8,701 bases of DNA from JAMXLO01 sp046735215 (GCA_046735215.1 JBKPSV010000375.1:1-8701); one strand, 5' to 3'; shown: positions 1 through 6,392, numbered from the stretch's first letter. The notes: generated by a model from the letters alone, not told the origin. Numbers and translations are program-made.

Positions 1-139
1 CCGTGTCTGGGACAGCTACGATGCCATCATCGCGGCGTGCTGCGACGGCTGGAACAAGCTGATGCGAATGCCCAACCGCATCGCCTCACTCACCAGACGA
101 GCCTGGGCAATAACGGTGATCGGATAGGGCACTTGGTAT
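1..139 (+). mobile_element. right end of an IS630-family insertion sequence (partial)
   Basis: The window opens inside an insertion sequence, shown by the transposase C-terminus that ends at 127. IS630/Tc1-mariner elements carry a single transposase ending close to the right terminal repeat and insert at TA dinucleotides. The sequence just after the stop contains TTGGTATAAG (134-143), so the element boundary probably lies at the TATA at 137-140. I place it near 139 by inference, because the left terminal repeat lies outside the window and cannot be compared. From about base 140 the downstream frame reads as a different protein, which supports a boundary here. Confidence 0.55.
2..127 (+). CDS. 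IS630 family transposase, C-terminal fragment
   Basis: This is the last 41 codons of a transposase whose start lies left of the window. The visible tail includes VWDSYDAIIAACCDGWNKLM and ends ASLTRRAWAITVIG followed by TAG. The WDSYDAII...CCxxWN pattern followed by a short basic tail with a conserved Trp is what I recognise from the C-termini of IS630-type DDE transposases. The catalytic Asp/Glu residues lie upstream and cannot be inspected, so I cannot say whether the enzyme is intact. The stop is followed without a frame change by the remnant of another gene (128-310), which fits insertion into that gene. Confidence 0.8.
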   Translation, partial: RVWDSYDAIIAACCDGWNKLMRMPNRIASLTRRAWAITVIG

Positions 140-310
140 AAGGCCCTGTATGATTTCCGTAATTCCATCGTCCATGGGAAGTTCAGCTATGGCTATTCGT
201 TGCTGTCTGGGTCAGTTCTCGAGGAGAATCAGACGGCTGCTAAGTGGAAGTCCTTACTCGGCAAGTTGGCCCGCCTGTCGCTGTCTAAGTTTGGTACAAA
301 AAGAATATAG
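128..310 (+). pseudogene. C-terminal remnant of a HEPN-like gene cut by the insertion sequence
   Basis: After the transposase TAG the same frame stays open for 60 codons to a TAG at 308-310, with no start codon of its own. It contains LYDFRNSIVHGKFSYGYSLL and then a basic helical tail ending SKFGTKRI. The RNSIVHG segment matches the Rx4H motif with a polar residue after Arg, which is typical of HEPN domains; many are RNases in toxin-antitoxin and abortive-infection systems, but others are inactive or in uncharacterised proteins. Codon use looks protein-like and base composition is less GC-rich than the aminotransferase gene next to it. The first few codons may be insertion-sequence DNA. The family call rests on one motif plus the short-protein feel, so it is tentative; that this is a broken gene is more secure. 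Confidence 0.45.
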
Positions 311-382
311 CCACCTCAGAACCCGCCTGCACCTTGCCACTGGTTGGCATCAACAGCAGATCCGGCGCATCCATCAGCACGG

Positions 383-1666
383 TCAGTTGCTCGCAACTGT
401 CCTCTCCACGGCCTGCCCTAACAGTTCTACGCCCAACTCCACCTCCCCCTCGGTGACCGTGAGCGGCGGAGCGATGCGCATCACGCCTTGGGAGGCGCCT
501 GCACGCACGATGTTCGCAGACAGCCCCAGTGTCAGCGCAAGATCCGTGACCGCGTCGGAAATCGCTGCGGCATCGCGTCCGCCGAAGGCGCGGAACTCCA
601 GACCCATCAGCAGGCCGCGGCCGCGCACGTCGCCAATACATTCGTATTTCTGCTGCAGGCCACGCAATCCGGCTGCCAGCCGCGTACCCATCAGCTTGGC
701 CCGCTCGGCGAGGCCATCGCGCTGGACTATTTCCAGCACCTTCAGTCCTACCGCCGCGGGCAGCGGGTCGTTCACATGCGTGGTGTAGAACAGAAACTCG
801 CGGGCATCGGCTTCGGCGGCAATCGCATCGGTGGTCTGCACCGCCGACAGCGGCAGCCCGGCGCCCAACGTCTTCGACAGCGTCAGAATGTCGGGGACAA
901 CGCCGTCGCGTTCGAAGGCGAACATGAGCCCGGTGCGCCCCACGCCGGTCTGCGCCTCATCCAGGATCAGCAGCATCCCGCGCGCGCGGCAGTGCTCTGC
1001 CAGCGCGTCCAGATAGCCAACCGGAAGATCGATGATGCCGCCGCTCGACAGCACAGGCTCGGCGATGAACGCGGCCAGGTTGCCGGTGCACATCCGATCG
1101 AGCCATTCGAATGCGTCGTTCAGTTCCTCGCGCCAGCCGACACCGGCGAACCGCGGCCGGTAGGCATTCGGTGCCGGGATCGCAAAGTTGCCCGGCATCA
1201 TCGGCCCGACGCCGCGCCGCCCCGCCTTGTAGGTGGCCGCCGCCGCGCCGCCGGTCATCCCATGCCAGGACTGCGCGAACCCGACGATCTCCCACTTGCC
1301 GGTCACCAGCTTGGCCAAGCGGATCGCCGCCTCGTTCGCCTCGCCGCCGGTGGAAAGCAGCATCACCCGCGGAAGGTCGGGCACCAAGCCGGCCAAGCGC
1401 TCCGCCAGCGCGACGACGGGCTCGCTCAGCATCGAGGAGAACAGGTGGTCCAGCCGGCCGACCTGGTCGCGGACGGTTGCGACAATCTCTGGATGACAGT
1501 GCCCCAGGATCGCGCTCATCTGGCCCGAGGTGAAGTCCAGCACCTTCCGGCCGCTCGCGTCATACAGGAACGATCCCTCGGCGCGCACCGGCGCAAAGGG
1601 GACGAAGTCGCCGCCATAGCCCAGCATGTGGCGCCGCGCACGCTGCCAGAACCCGCTGTCGTCCAT
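383..1666 (-). CDS. dgdA: 2,2-dialkylglycine decarboxylase-like PLP aminotransferase (class III)
   Basis: Class III PLP-dependent enzyme of about 427 residues; Burkholderia DgdA has 433. DgdA decarboxylates 2,2-dialkylglycines such as 2-aminoisobutyrate to a ketone and then transaminates pyruvate to alanine, in the cytoplasm. Counting from the upstream TTG at 1705 (440 residues), the visible key residues are Q62 in SGQMSAILGHCHPEI (DgdA Q52), W148 in SWHGMT (W138), D249 in LDEAQTGVGRTG (D243), the Schiff-base lysine K278 in LSKTLGAGLPL (K272), T309/V311/D313 in TTHVNDPLPA (the alkali-metal site) and R410 in RIAPPLTV (R406). S306 of DgdA appears as Asn. I chose the ATG at 1666 because GGGGAA sits six bases upstream and MDDSGFWQRAR matches the DgdA N-terminus; ATG 1684 and TTG 1705 are alternatives. 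It is last in a leftward cluster after NIPSNAP and the frameshifted gene. No dgdR-type LysR gene lies beside it. The substrate is inferred. Confidence 0.88.
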   Translation of the reverse strand: MDDSGFWQRARRHMLGYGGDFVPFAPVRAEGSFLYDASGRKVLDFTSGQMSAILGHCHPEIVATVRDQVGRLDHLFSSMLSEPVVALAERLAGLVPDLPRVMLLSTGGEANEAAIRLAKLVTGKWEIVGFAQSWHGMTGGAAAATYKAGRRGVGPMMPGNFAIPAPNAYRPRFAGVGWREELNDAFEWLDRMCTGNLAAFIAEPVLSSGGIIDLPVGYLDALAEHCRARGMLLILDEAQTGVGRTGLMFAFERDGVVPDILTLSKTLGAGLPLSAVQTTDAIAAEADAREFLFYTTHVNDPLPAAVGLKVLEIVQRDGLAERAKLMGTRLAAGLRGLQQKYECIGDVRGRGLLMGLEFRAFGGRDAAAISDAVTDLALTLGLSANIVRAGASQGVMRIAPPLTVTEGEVELGVELLGQAVERTVASN

Positions 1667-1749
1667 TGCCCGTTCCCCGTCCATGCCGCCGCTTTTCTGC
1701 GGCAAGGACGCCGAACAGCCAAGGCCGGCGAGTAGGCGGCAGCCTCCGA

Positions 1750-2134
1750 CTAAGCGGCGGCGACACCTCCTTCACTGCCCGGGTGCTTGATTGCGCCGGC
1801 TCGATGGCCGTGGTGCTCGCCGATATGACTGTAGGCGAGCACGCCGGCCTTCGCCCGCGCCGCGGCATTTTCGTCCGGCCCGGTCGCCTGCAGGGGCGCC
1901 ATGGTGGCGGGTGCGGACATAGCGGTGCTCGCCGGCACGCTCTGCCCGGCAGTTTGTGCCGCGAGCGTGGCCGCAAACGAGGCCGCCTGGGCCTCGGTCA
2001 GTTTTGTGTGGTCGGATTTTCCGCCCGCCGAGGCGGCGCCTTTTTCACTGAATTTGCTCAGACAGCCACTCAGCGCCTTTTGCGATCGACATCACCGCTC
2101 CGATTGCGCCGCCGATGGCAACCAGTGGAAACAT
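1750..2134 (-). pseudogene. small Ala-rich, His-containing protein of unknown function, broken by a one-base frameshift
   Basis: An ATG at 2134 has a perfect GGAGG six bases upstream (2140-2144) and opens MFPLVAIGGAIGAVMSIAKG, a hydrophobic N-terminus that could be a membrane anchor or signal. The frame stops at 2045-2047 after 29 codons. The adjacent frame, which has no usable start before 1938, continues SEKGAASAGGKSDHTKLTEA and on to a C-terminus with AYSHIGEHHGHRAG, stopping at 1750-1752. Removing one A from the AAA run at 2053-2055 gives WLSEQFSEKGAAS and one 127-residue protein. The whole interval is 385 bases, a multiple of three plus one, as a single inserted base predicts. It lies 53 bases after the NIPSNAP gene and 83 before the decarboxylase start, so it is probably cotranscribed with them. 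I do not recognise a family. A sequencing indel is as likely as a real mutation. Confidence 0.6.
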
Positions 2135-2187
2135 TCTAGCCTCCAGTGGGATAAACCCACCGGAGGCAGAGCAGAAATCGTGCCAGC

Positions 2188-2805
2188 CTACTTCAGAGGT
2201 GAGAACGCGGCCGGCACTACCAGCATGTTCTCCTGCTTCAGCAGCGCCCCGGGTGGCGAGCCTGGCGGCCAAATGCCTTTCGATACCGCCTCGGAGCGGA
2301 TGCGCGAGCGCTCCGCGGCATCCTTGTAGGCCCAGATGTGGCACCACTTGTTGAGGCCGCCCAGCTCCGAGTACCAAGCGCCGACCAGTGGCGAGAGCTT
2401 GATCCGCTCCGGCACTTTCTCGGCCCAGCGTTCCATCACCGCCGGCAGCGTGCCTGGGGCGTAGGTGTACATGCGGATTTCGTAAATCCCGCCGAGACTG
2501 CGCGGTTCCAGCGGCGGCGAAAACGCGGCTGGCAGGAATATCTCGCTCTTCTGCTCGATGGTCAGCTCGCGCGTATTCGGCGGCCAGCCTTCGGCCTTGG
2601 ATGCTTGCGCACGCACAGCCGCGCGCTGGTCGAGACTATCGTAGGGCCAGACGTGAATGACCTGGTTCAGCGGGCCCACTTCGGTGTGCCAGAAGGCAGC
2701 CAGTTTCGAGAACTTCTCGCGTATATGCAGCGCAGAGGCAAAACGCTCTTCGAAGGTCGGGATATTCCCTGGCTTCAGCGTGTAGGTGCGCATTTCGATG
2801 ATCAT
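2188..2805 (-). CDS. NIPSNAP family protein, two tandem domains
   Basis: A 205-residue protein made of two related NIPSNAP (dimeric alpha-beta barrel) units. Residues 1-97 run MIIEMRTYTLKPGNIPTFEE through TEVGPLNQVIHVWPYDSL to FLPAAFSP. Residues 107-203 repeat the plan with YEIRMYTYAPGTLPAVMERW, SELGGLNKWCHIWAYKD and VVPAAFSP. Bacterial NIPSNAP proteins have no generally established biochemical role and often sit beside catabolic genes; the fold is shared with small monooxygenases and EthD-like proteins. I chose the ATG at 2805 because GGAGG lies about eight bases upstream; the in-frame ATG at 2835 has no ribosome site. It is the first gene of a leftward cluster followed by the frameshifted small gene and the decarboxylase, so a role in the same catabolic pathway is possible but inferred. 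No signal peptide is visible. Confidence 0.9.
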   Translation of the reverse strand: MIIEMRTYTLKPGNIPTFEERFASALHIREKFSKLAAFWHTEVGPLNQVIHVWPYDSLDQRAAVRAQASKAEGWPPNTRELTIEQKSEIFLPAAFSPPLEPRSLGGIYEIRMYTYAPGTLPAVMERWAEKVPERIKLSPLVGAWYSELGGLNKWCHIWAYKDAAERSRIRSEAVSKGIWPPGSPPGALLKQENMLVVPAAFSPLK

Positions 2806-2905
2806 CGCCTGCCCTCCCGTTTGATGGATGAGCAAACGTAGTGCCCGCTGCGCCGATCACGCAAGCGAGCGGCGAAGGGGAACCGAGGCGCTTCAGAAAC
2901 GGAAA

Positions 2906-2939
2906 GACCCCCGCACGCCCTCAGCGTTGAACGGGGGTC
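2906..2939 (-). terminator. Rho-independent-like terminator after the dioxygenase gene
   Basis: GACCCCCG at 2906-2913 and CGGGGGTC at 2932-2939 form a perfect 8-bp stem with an 18-base loop. Read leftward, the stem is followed by TTTCCGTTTC, a moderately T-rich tail. It lies about 250 bases beyond the dioxygenase stop and 100 bases before the NIPSNAP start, so it probably keeps the dioxygenase transcript out of the NIPSNAP-decarboxylase cluster. The tail is imperfect and the distance from the stop codon is long. Confidence 0.55.
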
Positions 2940-2944
2940 ATCAT

Positions 2945-2982
2945 GCGAAGTCTATAACTTCGCGCCTGGCTCTGATCGCCAG
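2945..2982. repeat. two further hairpins directly beside the terminator
   Basis: GCGAAGT (2945-2951) pairs with ACTTCGC (2957-2963) across the loop CTATA, and CTGGC (2966-2970) pairs with GCCAG (2978-2982) across seven bases. With the stem at 2906-2939 this makes three hairpins in 77 bases, separated by only 5 and 2 bases. No T tract follows either on either strand, so they are not ordinary terminators by themselves. They may be 3'-end stabilising structures, part of a small RNA, or a dispersed repeat. Confidence 0.5.
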
Positions 2983-3185
2983 ACGATAGCGTGGGCTTAA
3001 TGGTCAGTCGCCGATGCCACGTTGGTCGGCAACTCCGAGACTGCCCGGTGGAGTCATGCTGCGATGCACCCTCCCTTGCAGTGGAACGATTGAAAATTTG
3101 CGCCTGATGCCGCCAGATGTCAAGCGGATTGCAATCGCCTCACTTCAAGAATTTGCAGTTGCATACGAGAGGATCGGCAAATTGG

Positions 3186-4082
3186 TTAATTCGCCACTGC
3201 CGCTTCCTGTTCGATGGTAATCACGTCCCCCGCCAGCGTTGTGCGGCGCACATCGCGCACTTCTTGGCGGTCGAACCGTCGCGCACGGTGCATTGTCGTG
3301 CGGTTGTCCCACATCACCAGGTCGAAGGGACGCCATGCGTGCGAGTAGACGAACTCGCGCTGCGTTGCGTGCTCGGTCAGGTCGCGCAGGAACATGCGCG
3401 CTTCCGGAAGCGTCCAGCCTTCGATCGCCCCGGCGTGCGATGACAGAAACAATGACCTGCGTCCCGTGACCGGATGCACGCGCACCAGCCGCTGACGTAC
3501 CGGCTTGAACGCGACACGCTCCTCCTCGGTCAGATCGGTGAAGCCGATCGCCTCACGCGAAAAGATCAGCGAGTGCAGACAGACCAGTTCCTCGACCTCT
3601 GCCTTGGTTCGGTCATCCAGCGCATCGTATGCTGCGCGCATATCGGCGAATTCGGTGTTCGCACCCCATGACGGCAGCACGCGGCCGGACAGCAGCGAAT
3701 AGCGCGCCGGCACCGGACGGAACGAACTGTCCGAATGCCATAGCCGATCGCCCAGCTTGAAGAACCATACGCGGTCCTGGTCGGACATGATGTTGCCGTT
3801 CTTGTCCAGATTGGAGAAGTCGGCGATGCCGGCGCCGAGGCGGCTGTCGGAACGCTTACGGATATGCCCGCCGCCCTTATAGTTCTCGAGCGCGCCGAAC
3901 TGCTGGGTAAATGCAAGTTGCTGCTGGTCGGTGATGTTCTGGTCACGGAACACAAGCACCGCGTATTTGTCCATCCCGGCTTCCACTGCGGCGATTTGAT
4001 CGCGGCTGAGTGGCTGGCCGCAATCGATCCCCGCCATTTCGGCGGCGAACACAGGAGCGAGTTGGCGAAATGTCACGGTCAT
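3186..4082 (-). CDS. TfdA/TauD family Fe(II)/2-oxoglutarate-dependent dioxygenase (TfdA-like)
   Basis: A 298-residue non-heme iron oxygenase; TfdA, which cleaves the ether bond of 2,4-dichlorophenoxyacetate, has 287. The iron ligands are visible: H116 and D118 in LWHSDSSF, and H265 in MWDNRTTMHRARRFD. R276 and R280 in EVRDVRR fall 11 and 15 residues after the distal His, the spacing of the 2-oxoglutarate-binding and substrate-carboxylate-binding arginines in TfdA. Other TfdA-like blocks are PARYSLLSGRVLPSWGANTE followed by FADMRAAYDAL, and LTEHATQREFVYSHAW. It resembles TfdA and the alphaproteobacterial TfdA-alpha group more than taurine dioxygenase, so an aryloxyalkanoate-type or related carboxylate substrate is plausible but inferred. 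The ATG at 4082 has GGAGG eight bases upstream. Two perfect inverted repeats lie just upstream (4101-4118, 4131-4145). It stands alone between a terminator-like hairpin and a frameshifted HAD gene. Confidence 0.9.
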   Translation of the reverse strand: MTVTFRQLAPVFAAEMAGIDCGQPLSRDQIAAVEAGMDKYAVLVFRDQNITDQQQLAFTQQFGALENYKGGGHIRKRSDSRLGAGIADFSNLDKNGNIMSDQDRVWFFKLGDRLWHSDSSFRPVPARYSLLSGRVLPSWGANTEFADMRAAYDALDDRTKAEVEELVCLHSLIFSREAIGFTDLTEEERVAFKPVRQRLVRVHPVTGRRSLFLSSHAGAIEGWTLPEARMFLRDLTEHATQREFVYSHAWRPFDLVMWDNRTTMHRARRFDRQEVRDVRRTTLAGDVITIEQEAAVAN

Positions 4083-4100
4083 TTCGGGTGCCTCCTCATA

Positions 4101-4118
4101 GCACCGCGTCCGCGGTGC
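4101..4118. promoter_or_regulatory. perfect palindrome upstream of the dioxygenase start, candidate operator
   Basis: GCACCGCG and CGCGGTGC are perfect 8-bp arms around a two-base centre (TC). The element sits 18 to 35 bases upstream of the dioxygenase ATG, next to the ribosome site (GGAGG, 4091-4095). It could be an operator for a dimeric repressor or a 5'-UTR hairpin that affects ribosome access. No adjacent regulator gene is available to assign it to. Confidence 0.45.
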
Positions 4119-4130
4119 GCGTCGTGGTCA

Positions 4131-4145
4131 TGCCTGTTTCAGGCA
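4131..4145. promoter_or_regulatory. second inverted repeat upstream of the dioxygenase
   Basis: TGCCTG (4131-4136) and CAGGCA (4140-4145) are perfect 6-bp arms around TTT. It lies 12 bases upstream of the 18-bp palindrome in the 129-base gap between the HAD gene and the dioxygenase. It may be a second operator half or a weak terminator for the HAD transcript; no T tract follows it in the leftward direction. Confidence 0.35.
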
Positions 4146-4211
4146 AGCAGCGCCACATGATGGCACGCAACCGGTCAGCCGGGCAGATCCCATATCATGT
4201 GCCGGATTCAG

Positions 4212-5143
4212 TCATGGTAGCGGGTCCCTCATTGTGCGGGCAGCCGCGGAATTGCATTGGACAGGTTCTGAGCGACAGAACGAGCAGCGAACCGCGACCG
4301 GAAGTTGCTCCTTTGATAACAGTGCAATCCGGCCCATGATGCCCTTTATAACGATATCGATCTGGCTGTTCTTAGTATAATCAGCTGGTGCCACGAAGCT
4401 TACGCGATTCTGCGCAATGAGCTTGTGTATTTTGTTGATCGCCTGAGAGTTCCGCTTAGGGTCGTAAACGGCCACAGAATATCCGCCTTGATCGGTCGTC
4501 ATCTTCATGCACGGAATATCGGTATCTCCGTCTCCCACGAAGATCATCCTGCGAAACGGGACTTCCCTTTCACGATCGGGTACATACTCATTCAACCGAT
4601 CAGTATTCCATGAATTAGAAAACCCTTTGTTGATCCGGAACAGAAACTGTGTCTTGTTCGTAGTGTTGATTGCGAAACCCGGCCATACAGCCTGGCCCTG
4701 ATCACCGTATATAAACCTGGAGGCAAATACTCGCTTGAGTTTCGAATAGATTGGGCATCCCTCTATCATCTCAAAGGTGCCGTAGGACACAATATAATGC
4801 CCTAGCATCAAACCGTGCTTATCAGCGAACGAATCAATGCGCTTGAACCAGCTGCCATCTGCAAGGCCGGGGAATAGTGCCGCGCACCTTCCATGCTGCC
4901 GAAGCTGCTCAGCCGTTACCTGGATCTCTCGCTCCTTGGCCTTCTTGATGATCAGATGCATGTAGCACAATATCTCGTCGGCATCGCCTTTTGGGCAATC
5001 TGCTTCGCTTGGCCCCAAAACTCTGCGGGCGAGAGACCAACCTCCTTGATGAAGCTTTCCTGGATATTTCCGCGCGCCAGGGTGCCATCGAAGTCGTAGA
5101 CGAGGGCTGTTTTCAAGCGCCTTGATGCCGGTTGGAGATGCAT
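4212..5143 (-). pseudogene. HAD-superfamily hydrolase, broken by a one-base frameshift
   Basis: The 5' frame starts at ATG 5143 and reads MHLQPASRRLKTALVYDFDG with HAD motif I (DFDGTLA; nucleophile D17, acid D19) through EFWGQAKQIAQK, then runs into a stop at 4952. The adjacent frame continues GDADEILCYMHLIIKKAKE to a stop at 4212. Adding one A to the AAAA run at 4989-4992 joins them into 310 residues; the interval is 932 bases, one short of a multiple of three. In the joined protein S120 (HYIVSYGTFEMIEG) suits motif II, a lysine near 164 may be motif III, and FVGDGDTDIPCM (D205, D209) is motif IV. HAD proteins of this type are mostly phosphatases; the substrate is unknown. GC is visibly lower than in neighbours and it has no obvious partner, suggesting transfer. 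AGGGA lies nine bases before the ATG. A sequencing indel cannot be excluded. Confidence 0.75.
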
Positions 5144-5463
5144 CCGGAAGATTCCCTAACGCCCGTCCGAAGCGGGGCCGCGATATCTTGTGGCTTGGTT
5201 TGTGTCTGGCAGTTCGCCAAGTCAGGAGGACTCAACTGGAAACGGGCGGTGGCCACTTTATAGCGTAGTATGAACTTTGCTATATTGCGACCAATCCGAG
5301 AGCCAAAGCCCCTGCAAGCTAACCGACACCCCGCATCATCGCTTCTTTCTAATCCGCATTCGAAAAAAGTTCCTTATTACTGGATGCTGGCGGGGCTTGA
5401 TCCAACAGTCCTATTTCCGGGAGTTGCCGATGGAGTTGGCAGAGACCCGGCTGGCTTGCCCGC
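5144..5463. other. 320-base non-coding gap
   Basis: The gap lies between the LysR gene (ending at 5464) and the HAD gene (starting at 5143), both leftward. The stretch 5250-5300 is AT-rich and is the likeliest site of the HAD promoter. Short open frames here have no ribosome site or family resemblance. No clear terminator follows the LysR gene. Confidence 0.5.
5259..5295 (-). promoter_or_regulatory. candidate promoter or dyad upstream of the HAD gene
   Basis: Leftward, TTGGTC (5289-5294) and TACTAC (5265-5270) are spaced 18 bases apart and loosely fit -35/-10 elements. TATAGC (5259-5264) and GCTATA (5279-5284) form a 6-bp inverted repeat spanning the same site. It lies about 120 bases before the HAD start. 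The match is weak and given only as the best candidate. Confidence 0.2.
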
Positions 5464-6378
5464 TCATAAAGGTGGCGGAGGCGCCACCGCGCCCGGCCCC
5501 ACAGAGTCGATCAGCCACTGGCGGAACAGGGCGATCTTTGGCGTATCGGCGGTCGCTTCAGGTGCCACGATGTAGAAGCCGGCATCCGCCGGCAGCACCA
5601 CGTTGAACGGCACCACCAGCCGTCCGGCAGAAATGTCCGCCTCGACGAAGCGCGTGCGGCCGAGCGCAATACCGAGTCCTTCGACCGCCGCTTCGATGGC
5701 CATGAAACTCTGGTCGAAGCTCAGTCCGCGGCGCGTCGCCAGCGACACCGGCAAACCTGCGGCGGTGAGCCACAGCTGCCAGTCCTCGCGCGAGGCGGTT
5801 GCGTGCAGCAGCGTGTGATTTGCCAGATCCTCGGGACTGCGCAGCGGGTTGTCGCCGTTCAGCAGCGACGGGCTGCACACCGGGAACATGTCCTCGGCCA
5901 TCAGCCAGTCGGTGCGCAGGCCCGGCCAGTTGCCCCGGCCGTAGCGCACCGCCATGTCCACTTCCTCGCGCTGGAAATCGACCAGATGCGACGAAGTGGT
6001 GATGCGGACCTCGATCCCAGGATTAGCATCCTGGAACGCCGCAACCCGCGTCACCAGCCACTTGGCGGCGAGCGAGGCCGTCGTGCTGACGGTCAGCACT
6101 CCCTCGCGCTCGGGGCGTCGGAGACGGTCGGTGGCACGACGAAGGTCCTCGAATGCGCCGCGCACCGCCGGAAGATAGGAAGCCGCCTCACGCGTCAGTT
6201 CGAGCGCGCGATTTCGGCGGACGAACAACTGCACCCCAAGCTGCTCTTCGAGCCGCCGGATCAAATGGCTCACCGCCGTCTGGGTGACGTTCAGCTCGTC
6301 AGCAGCGCGAGTGAAGCTCAGGTGGCGGGCGGCAGCCTCGAAGGCGCGCAGGCCAGACAACGAGGGCAAAGTTGCCAT
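5464..6378 (-). CDS. LysR-type transcriptional regulator, GcvA-like
   Basis: A 304-residue LysR protein of normal length. Residues about 5-64 form the winged helix-turn-helix (LRAFEAAARHLSFTRAADEL, then NVTQTAVSHLIRRLEEQLGVQLFVRR). The linker helix follows, and from about 93 the periplasmic-binding-protein-like effector domain begins (GVLTVSTTASLAAKWLVTRV, later VDMAVRYGRGNWPGL). The SLSGLRAFEAAARHLSFT opening and the WLVTRVAAFQ...VDMAVRYGRG pattern are those of the GcvA subgroup. These proteins bind T-N11-A sites and respond to a small molecule. It is divergent from the DUF1127-CmcJ pair, with 111 bases between the starts, so it most likely regulates that pair and itself; the effector is unknown. 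The ATG at 6378 fits the family N-terminus but has no strong ribosome site. The Pro-rich tail (VAPPPPL) is a minor oddity. Confidence 0.93.
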   Translation of the reverse strand: MATLPSLSGLRAFEAAARHLSFTRAADELNVTQTAVSHLIRRLEEQLGVQLFVRRNRALELTREAASYLPAVRGAFEDLRRATDRLRRPEREGVLTVSTTASLAAKWLVTRVAAFQDANPGIEVRITTSSHLVDFQREEVDMAVRYGRGNWPGLRTDWLMAEDMFPVCSPSLLNGDNPLRSPEDLANHTLLHATASREDWQLWLTAAGLPVSLATRRGLSFDQSFMAIEAAVEGLGIALGRTRFVEADISAGRLVVPFNVVLPADAGFYIVAPEATADTPKIALFRQWLIDSVGPGAVAPPPPL

Positions 6379-6392
6379 GCGGCGGGATGTAG

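Larger units (their letters stand above)
2806..3185. other. non-coding gap with three hairpins; otherwise nothing recognised
   Basis: This 380-base gap separates the dioxygenase gene from the NIPSNAP gene, both leftward. Its left third should hold the NIPSNAP promoter, but I see no convincing -35/-10 pair. Three hairpins occupy 2906-2982 and are listed separately. From about 2990 to 3185 I see only short rightward open frames without ribosome sites or family resemblance, so I treat this part as untranslated or unexplained sequence. Confidence 0.5.

Noticed and set aside
150..788. Rightward open frame of 212 codons from base 150
   Set aside because: It overlaps the HEPN-like remnant in another frame and runs antisense into the decarboxylase; the protein is Ser/Arg/Pro-rich with no motif.
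488..1735. Long rightward open frame (415 codons) covering the decarboxylase gene
   Set aside because: It is antisense to a gene with a full set of DgdA active-site residues. High GC keeps the opposite strand open, and its translation shows no family pattern.
3014..3220. Possible 68-residue rightward gene in the gap before the dioxygenase
   Set aside because: No ribosome site, no recognisable sequence, and it runs into the 3' end of the dioxygenase gene on the other strand.
4986..4998. Programmed -1 frameshifting at CCCAAAAGG in the HAD gene
   Set aside because: In the starting frame the codons are GCC CAA AAG, which do not make an X-XXY-YYZ slippery heptamer; slippage of the Gln codon would leave a mismatch. 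A simple indel explains it better.
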